Shown: positions 36,795-47,426, numbered from the stretch's first letter. The stretch is DNA of 64,000 nt from Mesostigma viride (GCA_009746045.1 RPFO01001143.1:28501-92500), one strand, 5' to 3'. Numbers and translations: made by a program. The notes: generated by a model not told the origin, from the sequence alone.

Positions 36795-37320
36795 TTGCTC
36801 GTTGGTTTCTGTGGCTCACCCCTTGGCTCTTAGCCATGTAGTTGGTGCATCCCAGGCGGTGGGCTACACGGCGGATCGGGCTGAGCGGGCCAAGCTCACG
36901 GCCTATACAAACGGCCTTGACAAAGGGCACCACCGGGTGGTGCCCTTTGTCTTGGAGGAGTTCGGGGCCATGGGGACCCTGACCGCCGGCTTCTTTAAGG
37001 AGTGCTGGCGGTTCCTGGCGGACCGCCGGGACCTGGAGGGCCATGCAGCGGGCCCCTTGGTCAGCGCGGACCTGGACATCGTATTGGCGCCAACGCCTTT
37101 CGGTAGCGCTTACCCGGACTATGGCTGACATCTTGCTCCACCGCACGCGGGCTGACTTTGCGGCGCAGCACGGTTATTAGGCTGTTTTACTTCATTCCCT
37201 GCGGTGTGGATCGAGTGTCCCATGCCGGCTGTATTTATTTTGTCGTGGTATCTCTTGTTAGCGTTGGCTTTGTTTATTTTTAAGTGGGTGCCTTCACTTG
37301 TCTGATGTAAGTAATGATTA
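36795..37320 (+). pseudogene. LINE 3' fragment 1 (nuclease-domain tail)
   Basis: Codons from SVAHPLALSHVVGA through HHRVVPFVLEEFGAMG and FFKECW match fragments 2-4. A frame change near 37050 breaks the end (expected APWSARTW region). After the original stop near 37180 comes a 3' UTR that is closely related to the minus-strand copy at 53.1 kb, then GTAAGTAAT and an ATTA repeat tail. It is severely 5' truncated. Confidence 0.7.
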
Positions 37321-38314
37321 ATTAATTAATTAATAGACACGTGACTGCGTCACGTGAGCATAAGTCCTCAGTGGGAGGGGAACATGGGATGGAATGGATG
37401 GTATAAGCTATCTAGGTCCTAGTTACAGGGGTGTGGGCACCGCGGCCCGAATCGCTATGAATGCCATACTTGGTCACACGCGGAGCCCCCACAGGCTTGG
37501 GGGTGGTCTCCTTCATCACTACTTGCCATCTATCCTTGCGCACCATCTGCCTCCACATTACAGACAAACCAGGAGGCTGCCCGGGGGTGAGCCCGTCACG
37601 TCTAGTGTAGCACATGTCCATGCCGAGTCTATCACGAAAAGTCCACGGGTGGCGGCCCTGCCGCGCGCGGCCGGGGGCACGCCAGGTGAGGACATATCGC
37701 CCAGGCTGGGCGGGCTTGGTGCCAGCTAGTCTATCTGATGTATCTACCTGATCTGTGCGGGCCCGAGGTGCCCGGCTAGGCCCAGGCGCCTGTGCCTAAT
37801 AATGTGGGAAACATAGGGCAAATCAGCATACAAATCCTCATTACTAATGTGTAAGTAATGATATATTTTTAAATATATAGTCATTGAGGTCATCTAGTCG
37901 CTCTACACGTAAGCTAGCCATAATTTCAATGCACAAGGCTACACATTTCCATCTCCATTCATATTATCATCCTGAACCACTCGAAAACGCGGACAAGATA
38001 ACGGCAGGCTCGAGCTACCATGGTCCGGATTCTCCCATATATTTCTGGCCAGCGCTGGTTGCATGTCTCCTTGATCGATATATTCATTGATGATGTAAGT
38101 AATTATATTTTGAAATATATTAATTAATTAAGCAATTAATTAATAGACACGTGACTGCTTTTAATATATATTCATGGCTAGCTGTTTGTAAAATATCACC
38201 CCGTGGTCTGCCCGCACGTGGTCTTATGTTGCATGCCCATCTCACGTCCGTAATCTATCATACTCAATGAATATATTCATTGAGAATATACCTTACAAGT
38301 ATATATATTAAATC
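37321..38314. other. Spacer between LINE fragments
   Basis: AT-rich tails (GTAAGTAATTATATT, ATTAATTAATT) and a sequence around 38230 (TTATGTTGCATGCCCATCTC) also found at 40285 suggest further LINE 3' debris. A frame at 37394-37729 (ending PRLGGLGAS) is not recognised. Confidence 0.4.
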
Positions 38315-39240
38315 AACGCCCAGGGACGTGCGTGGCTGTTCTCGCTTTCCTTGCGGAGTGTGGGCTCGGCGTACCTTCGTGCTCTTCCCATGGCCCCCCC
38401 ATTCGCCTTGGCTCCCAGCCACTACTCGGTGGCGCTCCGGCACCAGCTATTTGCCCCGCAGCCTCTTGTTCCGGCCGGGCGGCCTTGTGGTAGCTGTGGG
38501 CAGCCGCTGGATCCCACGGGGACTCACTACCTTGCCTGCATGGGGGGCCAACAGAATCAGAATTGGTATTTGTATTTGCACACTGTCCTCCTGACGGTGG
38601 TGCTCGCCATGATTCGGTCGGTTTTCCCCCACGCGAACATCCGGTCCGAGGATGCGGATGGCGCTGCCTTCTATTCCCCCAACCACCGGCCTGACATCGT
38701 GGTGCTGGACTTTGAGGGGGGTGGCCGGCATCTGCTTATTGACGTTTCGGTGGCGCGGCCCTTGGCTCTTAGCCACGTGGCTGGGGCCTCCCTCACGGCA
38801 GGTTACACGGCGGACCGGGCGGAGCGGGCCAAGCTCCTGGCCTACGGCGACGTCGGGCACCATCGTGTGGTGCCCTTTGTCCTGGAGGAGTTTGGGGCCA
38901 TGGGGCCCCTGACCTCCGCCTTCTTCAAGGAGTGTTGCCGGCTCCGGGAGGACCGGCTGGACCTGGAGGGCCAGCGGGCCCCATGGTCGGCGCGGACCTG
39001 GACGTCATATTGGCGTCAGCGCTTGTCGGTGGCGCTGACTCGGGCCATGGCGGACATCATGCTCCGCCGTACGCGGGCTGATTTTGCGGTGCAGCAGGGC
39101 TATTAGGTTCCTCCCGTTAGGCGTTTCCATTGGTCTTATCGTACTTCGTAGTATAGAGCTTTGACATGGCTCTGTATATAGGTTTATAGCTGGGCGTTTG
39201 CTTTGGTTTGAGTGATTTCACTCTGCTGTAAGTAATTATA
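38315..39240 (+). pseudogene. LINE 3' fragment 2: zinc knuckle plus nuclease-like domain
   Basis: An uninterrupted frame to the stop at 39106 encodes the C-terminus of a non-LTR retrotransposon protein. It has AWLFSLSL...LRALPMAPP, then a zinc knuckle C-X2-C-X9-H-X3-C (CGSCGQ...GTHYLAC), then RPDIVVLDFEG...LLIDVSV, which fits the R-P-D...D pattern of the PD-(D/E)XK restriction-like endonuclease of R2-type LINEs. The tail has VPFVLEEFGAMGP and APWSARTW. In such elements the nuclease nicks target DNA to prime reverse transcription. The reverse transcriptase is missing, so the copy is 5' truncated. The 3' UTR ends in GTAAGTAATTATATT. Confidence 0.75.
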
Positions 39241-39289
39241 TTTTTAATATATATTAAATACTTGAAAGACCTACGCGGGTATACTACAC

Positions 39290-40323
39290 TGTGCCGACTG
39301 GATGGGTCTGCATGCGAGCTTGAACGATCAGGGGAAGGCTTGGCTTCACTCCGTTTCCCTTGAGGGGAGCGTGGGGTCCGCATTCCTGCGCGCCCTCCCC
39401 ATGAGCCCTTTGTTCACACTGGTTCCGGCCCTTTACGCCATCGCTCTCCGCCACCAGCTCTTTGCCCCGCAACCTCTCATCACGGCGGGTGCGTCCTGCG
39501 GCAGCTGCGGGCTTGCTCTGGATACTACTGGGACGCACTACATCGCGTGCATGGGTGGCCAGCAGAACCAGAACTGGTTCCTCTATCTCCATACCGCTCT
39601 CCTCCGGGTGGTGTGTGCCATAGTTCGGTCGGTCTTTCCCCACTCCACCATTAAGTGCGAGGACGCGGATGGGGCCGCCCTCTACTCACCCAACCACCGC
39701 CCCGACATTACCGTGCTTGACTACGACGGGCAGGGTTGCCACCTGCTCATCGATGTCTCCGTGGCTCGGCCGCTTTCCGGTCGCCACATCCTCCGGGCGG
39801 CTGTGGATGCCGGCGCTGCTGCCGCTGTGGCTGAGCGCGACAAGTTTGCCTCCTACGGCAATGTGGGGCCCCACCGGGTCATCCCCTTTGTCCTTGAGGA
39901 GTTCGGGGCCATGGGCCCCAAGACAGCGGAGTTTTTCCACGAGTGCTGCCAGCGCCGTGAAGACCGCCTCGACCTCGAGGGTCAGACCGCCCCGTGGTCG
40001 GCCCGCACGTGGTCCTCGTATTGATTGGCGGCAGCGTCTGTCACTCGCCCTCACTCGCACCGTGGCTGATGTGTTATTCCGCCGCACCCGGGCCGACTTT
40101 GTCGCGACCCATGCGGTCTAGATTCCTTCCAGGCCTGCATGGTGGGCCGGCAGCGCTGTTGCTGCGTGTAGTTTTGTGATGTATAGTTAGTTGTACCTTG
40201 TGCCGCTGGCGTGATCCTTGGATGTCTGTGTCAGATTACTATTAATTTCTTCAGGGTTATTCTCCCAGTTCTCGGGTTTTTCCTTATGTTGCATGCCTAT
40301 CTCACCTCCGTAATCTATCATTC
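39290..40323 (+). pseudogene. LINE 3' fragment 3: zinc knuckle plus nuclease-like domain
   Basis: The same domains as fragment 2 with many substitutions: CGSCGLALDTTGTHYIAC, RPDITVLDYDG...LLIDVSVARPL, VIPFVLEEFGAMGP. A duplicated ATTG at about 40019-40026 creates a stop and a frameshift; without it the frame would run to about 40121. The divergence from fragment 2 shows that these are separate insertions and not a recent tandem duplication. The 3' end runs head-to-head into the tail of fragment 4. Confidence 0.75.
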
Positions 40324-40368
40324 TCAATGAATATATATTAAATATATGATTACTTTAATCAGAGTTAA

Positions 40369-40381
40369 CCCATGGTCCGCC
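40369..40381 (+). repeat. PiggyBac left terminal inverted repeat
   Basis: CCCATGGTCCGCC directly after TTAA; mirrored exactly at 53058-53070. Confidence 0.9.
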
Positions 40382-40868
40382 AGCATTTTTTTTGGTTTTT
40401 TGACCCCTGAAAATGAAAAAAATCATAACTCATGAACCACAACTCCAAATACCCTCAACCCATGTGCTAGGAACATCTACACTTCAAGGGCTTTCAGAAT
40501 ATGCAATAATATCATGGGTCCATTAAGTATCCTGGACAGTATCTTCAGTCAAAGTTGGACAAAAGACGAACTTTTTCGTTATAGAAAAAGTTAACCCCCC
40601 CCCTTTCCTCCGGGGGAGGGTTCCAAACACCAAAGCCATGGTTGGAAACTTTTATTAGTATATTCAGGTGTCCCCCAACAGGGGGGGTGCACTCAGAATT
40701 GCATTTTACACACGGCACCACGCTCATATTGACACATGACTACGAACACCCCGAATTGAGAAAAATGCCATGTCAACCCTTTATTCATATTAGGCATGCT
40801 ACACATCCTGTAATGCATAAGACATGTGAGCAGCATGAAATAAACATCATAAACAATAAAACAACTTT

Positions 40869-41272
40869 CTAGTCACCCTTAGTACGGGCATACTTGCCCG
40901 CCTCGGCATTGTGCCAGTGCTGCCAGCAGCCTTCCTCGATGTGAAGGTGCACCATGCACCCAACACACCAATAGGCAACACCGCCCCTCTCCTTGCATGC
41001 TCCACATGATGATCTGTTGGTGGCCTTTGATGGGGCATGCATTGCAGCCTCAGGGAAATACCCCACATGCATTCTATTGCGGGGGCCCCGGGTGTCCTGG
41101 CTGAGTCGCCTATTCTCCCTATCTGTCGCATTGGCCAGCTTGTGCATGCCCCTCACTAGGCCAGCCCTGAATTCTTTCTGGCTGTGGATGGCATCATCTC
41201 CATTGGCTACCTGCTGGTACTTGTAAGATGTGATGACAGCCATGTTGAATAACCACAGAAATGAGCGGTGCC
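40869..41272 (-). pseudogene. PiggyBac transposase, 3' part
   Basis: The frame reads from the copia junction: WHRSFLWLFNMAVITSYKYQ, the usual end of the catalytic fold. It finishes with a Cys/His-rich domain (CGACKERGG, YWCVGCMVHLH, CWQHWH) typical of the C-terminal zinc-binding region that recognises the transposon ends. The stop is at 40869. Removing copia and one GTGCC joins it in frame to the 5' part at 47427. Confidence 0.9.
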
Positions 41273-41617
41273 AGTTAAAGCCCGACCGGCTCAGCTATGG
41301 CGGTCGGTCACGTTGAGCTTGGGATAAGGTGAACACAGAGAACTACTGTCGGAGCTGGCCCACCACTGGTTTATGTCTTAGCCAGCAAACCCTATCCGGT
41401 TAGCCGTAACCGTGGGACAAGCTAGCCGTCCGTACTAACCCGGATAAGGCCCCGGACTGGGGCCTAGGTGGCGCCGGCCCTAGGCGCCGCCCTTAGACCG
41501 GTCGCCCGCATCGGACCGCCGGATTATAGCCGGCGGCTGAGCGGACGCTAGCGGATGGCGTGCGGACGGACATGGGGAACTCAGAGCCAGATCCTAGGGC
41601 TCTAGAGTTACTCAACT
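41273..41617 (-). repeat. Copia 3' LTR
   Basis: Matches 47082-47426 over 345 bp. On the element's strand it is preceded by AAAGAACAAAAGAGTATGTCGG, a weak polypurine tract. Confidence 0.95.
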
Positions 41618-41994
41618 CCGACATACTCTTTTGTTCTTTGATTAATTATCAAAATAATTACATCAAATGCAGACCATACAAAACCCTCTAAGGTAGGGAA
41701 CTCAAGGGGGCCTCAAGGCCGTCAAAATCACCACGGTATCGACCCGCGCCCTTGTGATCACACATGAATAGTGATGTAATAAGTAGCGAGAAAAAAACAA
41801 CTATGCCACCAGACAAAAGGTGACCCATTTATTAGGACCAGTGACCCGCCGACGGGCCCAAGGCACCGTCCAACGTGGCTAGGGTATGGTCAGGACAAGC
41901 AAAAAAACTACCACCATGATATTCGTGAATGCTAGCAACACAGGGTGAGTTATGGCTGTATTCATAAAGCGCCCGAGCCGTAACCCTGTGTGGC

Positions 41995-44313
41995 TCACGG
42001 GTGTTGCATCGTCATGCGCTTGCGCAACACTGCGTACTGCGGGGCAGCCTCCCGCGCCTCCTTGGTGAGTGCATCCGCGGGATTGAGTTCATCCGCGATG
42101 TGCTGGAGACGCGTGACGCAGGAGGCCGCCTCAGCGAGTACGAGGTAATCAACGTCCTGTGACCGCGCATAGGGATTGTCAAGGAAGGCCAAACAACTTT
42201 GTGAGTCAGTGTGCACCGTGCTAGTCCAGTGAAGAGTGAACCCACACGAGCCAAATACCCAACCCAGCAAGTACCGCAGCCACATGCCATGTGAGATAGC
42301 TGAAACAATGCCCCGGCATTCAGCCGTGTTGGGGCTAGTGGCAATGCGGCTGTGCAAGCGCGAGTACCAATCTAACAACATGCCAGGCTGGCCCTCATTG
42401 CTGATAAAGAACAGTGCCCCCATGCGGGCCCGCACTTGGCTGACTGTGCGCGTCTCTAGATTAGCATCCGTCACTATCTCGAGGTGCACCGGCTGTGAGC
42501 AATCGAGCCCACGAAGCACAATGCCGGGCGTCATGGCCAGCTGCCGCCGAACATGAATGGACCCTAGTCCTTCCAGCACATCATCGGGCAGGCGAGCGAG
42601 CACTGCCAAATCAGGTGCCACCGTGTCCGCCAACCACCCGAGCTTGCCCTTAACCGAGGGCCCATGGGTTGCCAACAGCGGGGACGGGAGGTCGGCCAGC
42701 AGGTCAACCACATAGTTGCGGCTATCCTGCATGTGCATGACCCATTCGCCAGAACGCGAATCCCGCTGCAACGTAGACTGCACGCCGCAAAACACCACGG
42801 GTTTACCCTCCTCATGATCCACCGCCCTGCCCAGGGGAAACTTAGCCGCCACTGCAGCAAGAAACTGGGTAGCAAAGGTGCGAGGTGCCACCAGCTTGAA
42901 GTCATCGCCATGCCACACGAAGAGGGCTGGCTCGCCAGGGACGCCGGTGGGGACCACAAAGAAGTTAGGATCCGCGCGATGGTACGTGGCCCCTAAGCTC
43001 TGCAAGACCTCCTCCGCGGAAATGCGGAAGATGATGGGAGAGCTCTGCAGCCCCTCCACCCCTGTCAACAGCTCGATATACTCGCTGCCAATGGTGCCAT
43101 CCTGCCAGACCACCGGGACCTTCACCACGTAGCGGGTGCCTTGCCATGTTTGCTGCGCGACCCCAGCGTCGCTGTGGAGGAATGCCCGCTGAAAGTCACC
43201 GCACCACATCCCGTAGTCCTTGCCCGCGTTCCGCTTGCCCAAGTAGATGACCGTCAGTAGCCGATGCGAAACATGGTTGAGCCCAGGGGTATAAAGATCC
43301 TTGGCATCCAGCGGGGAGGACCCCTTCGTCTCCGTGACCACGGGCCTTACCCGGAACACCACCGAAGAGTTGGTCTCGTCCGGCTTGTAGGTGAGCACGA
43401 ACTTCAACCGCAACCGCGTGGCCCCGGCTGGCACACTCTCCAATCCTCGGTAGACCTCGCGCTCTCGCCACTGCTCCTTGGCTCGAATGAACGCGTCGCG
43501 CCACAAAGCAAACTTGAGAGGATCTTGACAGTCCAGGACAAGTTGCTCCCACGTCACAGGGCTATCCGCCGCCAGTGAGTGTGAGTGGAGGCCGAAGCTG
43601 CGCGGGTGCCAATCCTGAGGCTGAATGATGGACTGGACGAGCGGCGGTGTGGAAAACGCCGCCATCGGTAAGCGCCGCACGACGCCGGGCTGCCCGACCA
43701 CCACCCCCAATGGAGCGTGGTACTCGCGAAGCGGGATGCTGCCCACCCCCGCGACTGACAGCAAGTCAGCGGACACTGAGAACCCCGGGTATGATACGAA
43801 AGGTTCGCCCAGCAAGGCCACATCCTCGTAGCCATCCACGACGTGAAACGGCGTGTCAATGCCCAACACCGGCAGCACCACCATCCCGGTAACTTGATAT
43901 GCCGAAGTGCCTGCAAAGTCGGTCACCGATTTGTACGGCGACTCTAGCACTGGATACAGGGTGGCTGCCCGACGAGAGATAATAGACACGGATGCTTGCG
44001 TGTCCACAGCCACCAGCTGCCACGGTCTACACGTAGGAAACAAGGCTGACTTAACCGGCCTGACCCCCTGTGAGAGAGTTTTGACCTGAGCCACCCCTGA
44101 TGCAGCTTTCGCTTTAAGCGCCTGAGCACGCCACAAGGCCGTGACCGTTGAAGCCAGGTCCCTAGGTGGGCGAGGCGCATGGGCAGGACCCTGACCCTCC
44201 GGCGAGGCCACGCTAGGCGGGCCTCCCACATTATCCGTGGCTAGCACAGGAGGTGAGTCACTACGTGCACTAGGTCCCGTCAAACCCACCCCATCCTCAT
44301 CCCACCCATCCAC
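41995..44313 (-). CDS. Copia protease, reverse transcriptase and RNase H
   Basis: A 772-codon frame. Residues about 95-200 look like a retroviral-type aspartic protease: VAVDTQASVSII (active site normally DTGAS; here Gln replaces Gly), FAGTSAYQVTGMVVLPV as the flap, and DVALLGEPF. The reverse transcriptase follows from about 295: RLRLKFVLTYKPDE, FRVRPVVTETKG, WCGDFQRAFLHSD, LQSSPIIFR, and the catalytic FVWHGDDFKLV. RNase H ends the frame with HTDSQSCLAFLDNPYARSQD and NPADALTKE. The first codons overlap the previous frame by 34 bases, and a run of C/G near 44330-44345 marks the likely frame break. The start given is the first in-frame ATG and is probably not a real translation start; the ancestral frame was one polyprotein. 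Confidence 0.9.
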   Translation of the reverse strand: MDGWDEDGVGLTGPSARSDSPPVLATDNVGGPPSVASPEGQGPAHAPRPPRDLASTVTALWRAQALKAKAASGVAQVKTLSQGVRPVKSALFPTCRPWQLVAVDTQASVSIISRRAATLYPVLESPYKSVTDFAGTSAYQVTGMVVLPVLGIDTPFHVVDGYEDVALLGEPFVSYPGFSVSADLLSVAGVGSIPLREYHAPLGVVVGQPGVVRRLPMAAFSTPPLVQSIIQPQDWHPRSFGLHSHSLAADSPVTWEQLVLDCQDPLKFALWRDAFIRAKEQWREREVYRGLESVPAGATRLRLKFVLTYKPDETNSSVVFRVRPVVTETKGSSPLDAKDLYTPGLNHVSHRLLTVIYLGKRNAGKDYGMWCGDFQRAFLHSDAGVAQQTWQGTRYVVKVPVVWQDGTIGSEYIELLTGVEGLQSSPIIFRISAEEVLQSLGATYHRADPNFFVVPTGVPGEPALFVWHGDDFKLVAPRTFATQFLAAVAAKFPLGRAVDHEEGKPVVFCGVQSTLQRDSRSGEWVMHMQDSRNYVVDLLADLPSPLLATHGPSVKGKLGWLADTVAPDLAVLARLPDDVLEGLGSIHVRRQLAMTPGIVLRGLDCSQPVHLEIVTDANLETRTVSQVRARMGALFFISNEGQPGMLLDWYSRLHSRIATSPNTAECRGIVSAISHGMWLRYLLGWVFGSCGFTLHWTSTVHTDSQSCLAFLDNPYARSQDVDYLVLAEAASCVTRLQHIADELNPADALTKEAREAAPQYAVLRKRMTMQHP

Positions 44314-45032
44314 GGGGTCATATTGGGGCCCAGGGGAGGGGGGGGTGTAGCTGTGTCTGCCCCTGGGAGCGACCCGTGGGGTACCACCTCAGATGCTACG
44401 ACAGGCGCATTATCCTTCACTACCCACCCCAGTGCCCTGTTGGCTGCCAGCTCACTCTCCATGCTATCCCCTTGCTTATAGCCTGCCACCGATGCCCATG
44501 GTACCCTATACACCCGATCATTCCACTCTATGTCTATGACCCGCAGCGGCCAGTCTAACTTTGTGATGGCCCCAGGCCCCTGCATGGTGCCCCGTTTGCC
44601 GCTGGGCGAGCTCTCCTTGTGGAACATGACCAACTGCCCGACCTCAAAAGCGCTAGACAAATCAGGCAGCGTGGCATCCTTGAGCCGCAGCTTGGCGGCG
44701 GTATCCTGTAGATGCTGTTGGTATGCCTCTACTACCTCGGGTGAGTAGGTGCCCGCTGACAGCCCCCGAGGCGTGACTAGCCCAAAGCCCTTGACATCAA
44801 GCACGTGCCTATGGTTGCACACATGCATGAGCTCCTTGCACCACGCCGTCTTGACCGCGTAGGATTTGCCATGTGGGTTATCCTGTCGCTTGGCTGCCAC
44901 AGTCTTGACATAGCTTACAGTGCGATCTATCATGCCCATATTGCCGTGATCCTCACGCCCCACGATGACCACGGCCTCCATCCCCGGCAAACCTTGCACA
45001 CAGCGGAACTGCTGGTCTAGCATGAGCTCCAC
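44280..45032 (-). CDS. Copia integrase, second part (frameshifted)
   Basis: This frame continues the integrase from the preceding frame. In the same frame just before it lies HVEADLHRAIKISLAFFHP, so the break is a single-base change in a CCCC run at about 45098. Visible parts are VVIVGREDHGNMGMIDRTV, a long helix region, and a C-terminal segment with WPLRVIDIEWNDRVYRVPW. I cannot assign the second and third catalytic acids with certainty. It begins with GTG in this frame; independent translation is unlikely. Confidence 0.75.
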   Translation of the reverse strand: MELMLDQQFRCVQGLPGMEAVVIVGREDHGNMGMIDRTVSYVKTVAAKRQDNPHGKSYAVKTAWCKELMHVCNHRHVLDVKGFGLVTPRGLSAGTYSPEVVEAYQQHLQDTAAKLRLKDATLPDLSSAFEVGQLVMFHKESSPSGKRGTMQGPGAITKLDWPLRVIDIEWNDRVYRVPWASVAGYKQGDSMESELAANRALGWVVKDNAPVVASEVVPHGSLPGADTATPPPPLGPNMTPWMGGMRMGWV

Positions 45033-47062
45033 TACGGGATGAAAGAAAGCCAGGCTGATCTTGATAGCCCTGTGCAGGTCAGCCTCAACATGTGGGGCAG
45101 CGGCTCAATGTAGGTGGCCTTGCTGAACCTATCCTTGACTATGAAATAGGTGTCCCCCCCTTCCATGTGCATGACATCCCCCACAAGGTACCCTCGCTCC
45201 AAGGGTGGAGTCTTGGCATGCCGCCTACGCGACTTCTTCCTGATCTTGATGCAGGCAGGACACTGAGCACGCACATTCTTCAGCTCGTTGTATAAAGGTG
45301 CCCCCAACATGTGTGCCCCCTCTACCTCGGCTTGGGCCTCATGCCCGTATGCACGGTGCATCTGGTATGCTAACAGTTTCAGGGTGACAGCCTGAGGTGC
45401 AGTGGCATTGTCAGGATTCTCAACAGGTGGGGTGACTACTGGGGTAGTGACATTGGCTAACTGGGCAGCTTCAGAGGCTGCACGAAAGGCCGCCCGTGTG
45501 AGCACCTTGCCAATGTGAAGATCCACACTAGGGTGGTGTGTACCGAGAACATCTGCCCGCCCAGCATTCTCTTGCACTGTCACAACATTCCTCATAGGCC
45601 CAACCGCCCCAGTATCTAGCTGGGGTGCTGCAGTAGTGCTTGGTCGCTCGGCGTTGTACACACCCGACCTAGAAGACACCACATTGCTTAGGTCACGCAT
45701 TGTAGACCCGTGCTCAGGAAGCACGTGATCCTGGCGCGACAGAGCCAGAGCAGCATCAACGGATTGCGTGAGCACATCACGGAATGAGACAGAGGATGCA
45801 GTCACGTTGCTTTTAGGAACGACGTCAGGCTCTACGACGGCCCGGTTCAGCGTGACGCATTGAGCAAAAGAAGGGGTATCGAGCGTGCTCTCACCTGACT
45901 TTCGTGCTGCCCGTCGCTCTGCCCACTCCTCGCGTGTGCCGTGGACGACGATGCGCTTGGCCTTGCACGCCTCCACGCTGTGACCACGCAGAACGTCGTG
46001 GCACTTGCGGCAAAGGTTGTCCTCGAGCTCCAGGTCCGGGCGAACTCGGCAGTCATCCCGGACATGGCGACGTCCGAAGCAGCGCTCACAGCGTTGCTTG
46101 CGGTCAGTAGACGCCCCCTGCTGCCGCTTGGCCGGGGGATTATCACCCTGCTTGGCGTCGCCACCATGCCCGCGCTTGCGCCCTCGCTGGCCCCCGTTGT
46201 TGCCGTGGCCGACGACCTTTTTCAGGATGGCCGTAAGCTCCGACCGCGTAATTGGAGCCTCTGCGCCTGAAGAAGAAGACGCGCCGGCATCCACCTTGCG
46301 CAGGGATGGCAGAGCAGCCGAGGCAGCCGGCTTGGACTGCGCACTCTTGAAGCATGAAATCAAATACAGCATGCCCTCGTCGAAACTGACGGCACTCTTC
46401 TTTTTGAGTTCCGTCGCTATGGTCAGATGCACATCCGACGACAGGTCGCATTTCTTGAGAAATCGATTGCACAGGAAAATGGGCTTGAGAGTATCTAGCA
46501 GCTTGTGCTTGTGCACGAAGACCTGGAAATCACGTGCAGCCCCGGGCAAATTTGCCTTATTAACTGCATAGCCCTCGAAGTCGTTGAAGGCTTGCTCGTC
46601 GGCCTCTTCCTTAGACCGCGACAAGTGGGCATCTAGACCGTTGTAAAAAACTTCCCAGGTTTGTTTGTTGTCGTCCGCAATGCGAACTAGATTGGCAATG
46701 TTTGGGTGCTTTGTTGTACTGCAGAATACTGCACGGAACTTGCCAATCAGCTCCGAATCTTTGTCTGCGCGTCCATCGCGCAGACGCTTGAGAGCAGCTA
46801 GAAAATCTGCTGCGTCGTCCGCCGTATAGTCGGCCGGTAGATCTGCGGGCACCTCCGTTTGCTTGAGAGGGCCGCGATTTAGTGCATCGTCAGCAGCCAG
46901 CATGAGATGCTTGAACTGCTTGGCCAGTTCCGGTTGCGCCACGAGGGTTTGCATCAACCTCGTGGCCTCGTCCGCACTAAAGCGTGGCAGGACGGACCCT
47001 GCGGCCTCGCCACTTGGCGTATCTGTGTGTTCGCCCGTGCGGCTCCGTGTACCGGAAGCCAT
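45032..47062 (-). CDS. Copia Gag and N-terminal integrase
   Basis: A 676-codon frame starting 20 bases inside the 5' LTR. Residues 1-280 are Gag-like, with helices (FLAALKRLRDG, DFEGYAVNKANLP). A basic linker and Cys/His clusters follow (RCERCFGRRHVRDDC and CRKCHDVLRGHSVEAC), which would bind RNA. Residues about 560-640 hold the integrase zinc domain (MHRAYGHEAQ...CPACIKIRKKSRRRH) and the start of the core (GDVMHMEGGDTYFIVKDRFS). The frame breaks in the core at a CCCC run and stops at 45032. No convincing protease lies between Gag and integrase; an isolated LDTGAVG at about residue 494 lacks the flanking pattern. Confidence 0.9.
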   Translation of the reverse strand: MASGTRSRTGEHTDTPSGEAAGSVLPRFSADEATRLMQTLVAQPELAKQFKHLMLAADDALNRGPLKQTEVPADLPADYTADDAADFLAALKRLRDGRADKDSELIGKFRAVFCSTTKHPNIANLVRIADDNKQTWEVFYNGLDAHLSRSKEEADEQAFNDFEGYAVNKANLPGAARDFQVFVHKHKLLDTLKPIFLCNRFLKKCDLSSDVHLTIATELKKKSAVSFDEGMLYLISCFKSAQSKPAASAALPSLRKVDAGASSSSGAEAPITRSELTAILKKVVGHGNNGGQRGRKRGHGGDAKQGDNPPAKRQQGASTDRKQRCERCFGRRHVRDDCRVRPDLELEDNLCRKCHDVLRGHSVEACKAKRIVVHGTREEWAERRAARKSGESTLDTPSFAQCVTLNRAVVEPDVVPKSNVTASSVSFRDVLTQSVDAALALSRQDHVLPEHGSTMRDLSNVVSSRSGVYNAERPSTTAAPQLDTGAVGPMRNVVTVQENAGRADVLGTHHPSVDLHIGKVLTRAAFRAASEAAQLANVTTPVVTPPVENPDNATAPQAVTLKLLAYQMHRAYGHEAQAEVEGAHMLGAPLYNELKNVRAQCPACIKIRKKSRRRHAKTPPLERGYLVGDVMHMEGGDTYFIVKDRFSKATYIEPLPHMLRLTCTGLSRSAWLSFIP

Positions 47063-47081
47063 CGGGATTTTTATGAATACA

Positions 47082-47426
47082 AGTTAAAGCCCAACCGGCT
47101 CAGCTATGGCGGTCGGTCACGTTGAGCTTGGGATAAGGTGAACACAGAGAACTACTGTCGGAGCTGGCCCACCACTGGTTTATGTCTTAGCCAGCAAACC
47201 CTATCCGGTTAGCCGTAACCGTGGGACAAGCTAGCCGTCCGTACTAACCCGGATAAGGCCCCGGACTGGGGCCTAGGTGGCGCCGGCCCTAGGCGCCGCC
47301 CTTAGACCGGTCGCCCGCATCGGACCGCCGGATTATAGCCGGCGGCTGAGCGGACGCTAGCGGATGGCGTGCGGACGGACATGGGGAACTCAGAGCCAGA
47401 TCCTAGGGCTCTAGAGTTACTCAACT
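47082..47426 (-). repeat. Copia 5' LTR
   Basis: Matches 41273-41617. Its outer end abuts GTGCC, the duplicated target from the piggyBac transposase gene. Confidence 0.95.

Larger units (their letters stand above)
41273..47426 (-). mobile_element. Copia-type LTR retrotransposon
   Basis: 345-bp LTRs at 41273-41617 and 47082-47426 differ at one base by eye (GCCCGACC against GCCCAACC). The flanking duplicate is GTGCC (41268-41272 and 47427-47431). The LTR ends are AGTT...AACT, not the usual TG...CA. Gag, integrase, protease, reverse transcriptase and RNase H are on the minus strand. Two frame breaks sit in or beside homopolymer runs. The gag ATG lies only 20 bases inside the 5' LTR, so the primer-binding site (starting TGTATTCATAAAA) overlaps the leader; I could not match it to a tRNA. 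The near-identical LTRs mean a recent insertion. Confidence 0.95.

Noticed and set aside
45570-45600. LDTGAVG in the Gag-integrase frame as the copia protease
   Set aside because: The residues around it lack the hydrophobic strand before DTG, a flap and the ILG-like motif, whereas a full protease-like pattern occurs after the integrase. Kept as the main way to refute the unusual gene order.
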